Both the position numbers and the translations under genes were made by a program. Source: Reticulitermes speratus (taxonomy: Eukaryota; Arthropoda; Insecta; Blattodea; Rhinotermitidae). Taken from it: DNA of 64,000 nucleotides. The DNA lies in contig JAJKFL010000330.1 of NCBI GenBank assembly GCA_021186555.1, positions 31,598,944-31,662,943 on the forward strand, given 5' to 3'. Below the pieces are notes generated by a model. It saw only the letters and a list, made by a program, of their open reading frames with translations. It had not been told where the DNA came from and did no database searches. Every line of letters starts with the position of its first letter. Positions within the stretch are counted from its first letter, which is position 1. Below, one piece after another: positions 62,856 through 64,000 of this stretch.

Positions 62856-62859
62856 TCTC

Positions 62860-62945
62860 CTTCAGCTCAGAAACCAAAGACTGTGCCACCTGATGACACT
62901 GTTAACGAAACGTCCACCAACCATTCACCGCAATAAATACGATTA
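62860..62945 (+). repeat. HH-like motif, weak
   Basis: CCACCTGATGACACTGTTAA is followed by CGAAACGTCCACCAACC. Both core boxes are present but stem II is poor, so this may be a distant HH-B relative. Confidence 0.3.
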
Positions 62946-63440
62946 AAAATCAAAGATTTTACTGTTCACATTGTTCTCTGCAGGAGATGTAGTTATGCGG
63001 TGAAATGATTACTGTTCTGGAACTTTAAAAAATAAAAAAAAGTAAAAATAATTACTCCCAAAAATACCAGGCACCACGATGGAATTTATATGCCACGTGG
63101 CGCCCGGAATTTGTCCAGCCCTGTCATACAGCATCCCACTGAATACGCTCGCAGGAAACATCAGCCTTGAACTTAGCATACCAACAGTTAACAATTATGT
63201 TGCTTGACCCACGATCGCTAAGTGTTAAAAGAGTCAGCGCCTTGGCGTTTGCCCGCAGGGCGGCACATCACGGTTTCCACATTCCTTATGCGCTTGGGCA
63301 AACTCATCCAAAACGCATTCTCTTGGCTGCGTCTACTATGGTAAGGAAATACATGTAGAAGACCGTGGCCTGTTTTAAATTACAATTCCTCTATTCGCCT
63401 CGACGGAATCAGCAAGACAATGGTACTTCGGTCGAGATTC
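62946..63440. other. Non-genic stretch
   Basis: 63210-63300 has CTTGGCGTTTGCCCGCAGGG and CGCTTGGGCAAACTC, of unknown nature. No gene was recognised. Confidence 0.35.
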
Positions 63441-63446
63441 GAATTG

Positions 63447-64000
63447 GGTAGGTGCTCCACAGATACAGAGATTCCAGCTTAAAGTGGTAAATGCTCCACA
63501 GATACAGATGTCCAGCTTAAAGATGTAGGTGCTCCACAGAGTGTCCAACTTAAAGCGGTAGGTGCTCCAAAGATAGTGTCCAGTTTAAAGCGGTAGGTGC
63601 TCCCTAGATATGGGATGTCCGGCTTAAAGTGGTAAATGCTCCACAGATACAGATGTCCAGCTTAAAGATGTAGGTGCTCCACAGAGTGTCCAACTTAAAG
63701 CGATAGGTGCTCCACAGATACAGTGTCCAGTTTAAAGCGGTAGGTGCTCCCTAGATATGGGATGTCCAGCTTAAAGTGGTAAATTCTCCACAGATACAGA
63801 TGTCCAGCTTAAAGATGTAGGTGCTCCACAGAGTGTCCAACTTAAAGCGATAGGTGCTCCACAGATACAGTGTCCAGTTTAAAGCGGTAGGTGCTCCCTA
63901 GATATGGGATGTCCGGCTTAAAGTGGTAAATGCTCCACAGATACAGATGTCCAGCTTAAAGATGTAGGTGCTCCACAGAGTGTCCAACTTAAAGCGATAG
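63447..64000. repeat. Higher-order satellite, 147-bp period (S6)
   Basis: Four subunits of about 36-37 bp, each with GTGCTCC and TTAAAG landmarks, repeat as a block. The block marker GGTAAATGCTCCACAGATAC begins at 63486, 63631, 63778 (AAATTC variant) and 63925, giving steps of 145, 147 and 147 bp. Subunits differ consistently (ACAGATGTCCAGC, ACAGAGTGTCCAAC, ATACAGTGTCCAG, CTAGATATGGGATGTCC). The array continues past the window edge. Confidence 0.95.

Overview
This window looks like insect nuclear DNA that is almost entirely non-genic. It is AT-rich and packed with short interspersed elements, truncated LINEs, small inverted-repeat DNA elements, microsatellites and tandem arrays, with no operon-like packing. 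A cockroach or other polyneopteran insect would fit the SIAH-like gene type and the mix of repeats, but that is inference from general familiarity, not a search. Only one convincing host protein gene is visible: an uninterrupted 254-codon SIAH/Sina-type RING E3 ubiquitin ligase at 962-1726, followed by an AT-rich flank that is tandemly duplicated.

Layout. 1-960: ribozyme-bearing repeat arms. 962-2365: SIAH-like gene and duplicated 3' flank. 2400-9800: SINEs of several families, a second family of inverted ribozyme-like repeats, and a clean 370-bp LINE insertion with a 14-bp target duplication. 9.8-12.3 kb: a 112-190 bp tandem repeat and an inverted-repeat element containing five copies of a 77-bp unit. 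13.3-13.6 kb: a 121-bp perfect inverted repeat with two hammerhead ribozymes. 14-25 kb: LINE 3' ends, SINEs and (TAC)n tracts. 27-28.6 kb and 51.2-51.6 kb: internally deleted mariner-like transposons. 29.3-31.0 kb: fifteen copies of a 112-bp satellite. 31.5-41 kb: more ribozyme motifs, SINEs and palindromic MITEs. 41.6-43.6 kb: 33-bp and 21-bp arrays whose period is a multiple of three, so they read open on both strands. 44-63 kb: dispersed repeats, a pogo/Tigger-like MITE and nested SINEs. 63.45 kb to the end: a satellite with a 147-bp higher-order period that runs out of the window.

The most striking pattern is a set of about a dozen copies of a type I hammerhead ribozyme core (CTGANGA, stem II, GAAA, a tiny stem III, then TA or TC, and a closing stem I). 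They lie in a dispersed repeat whose arms are often arranged head to head. Hammerheads of this minimal type are known from Penelope-like retroelements and animal retrozymes. The head-to-head arrangement, the variable stem II and a second related family built on GACGTTTCGG deserve follow-up. Nothing suggests that the genes here act together in a pathway; the region is mainly a record of repeat insertion and local duplication.
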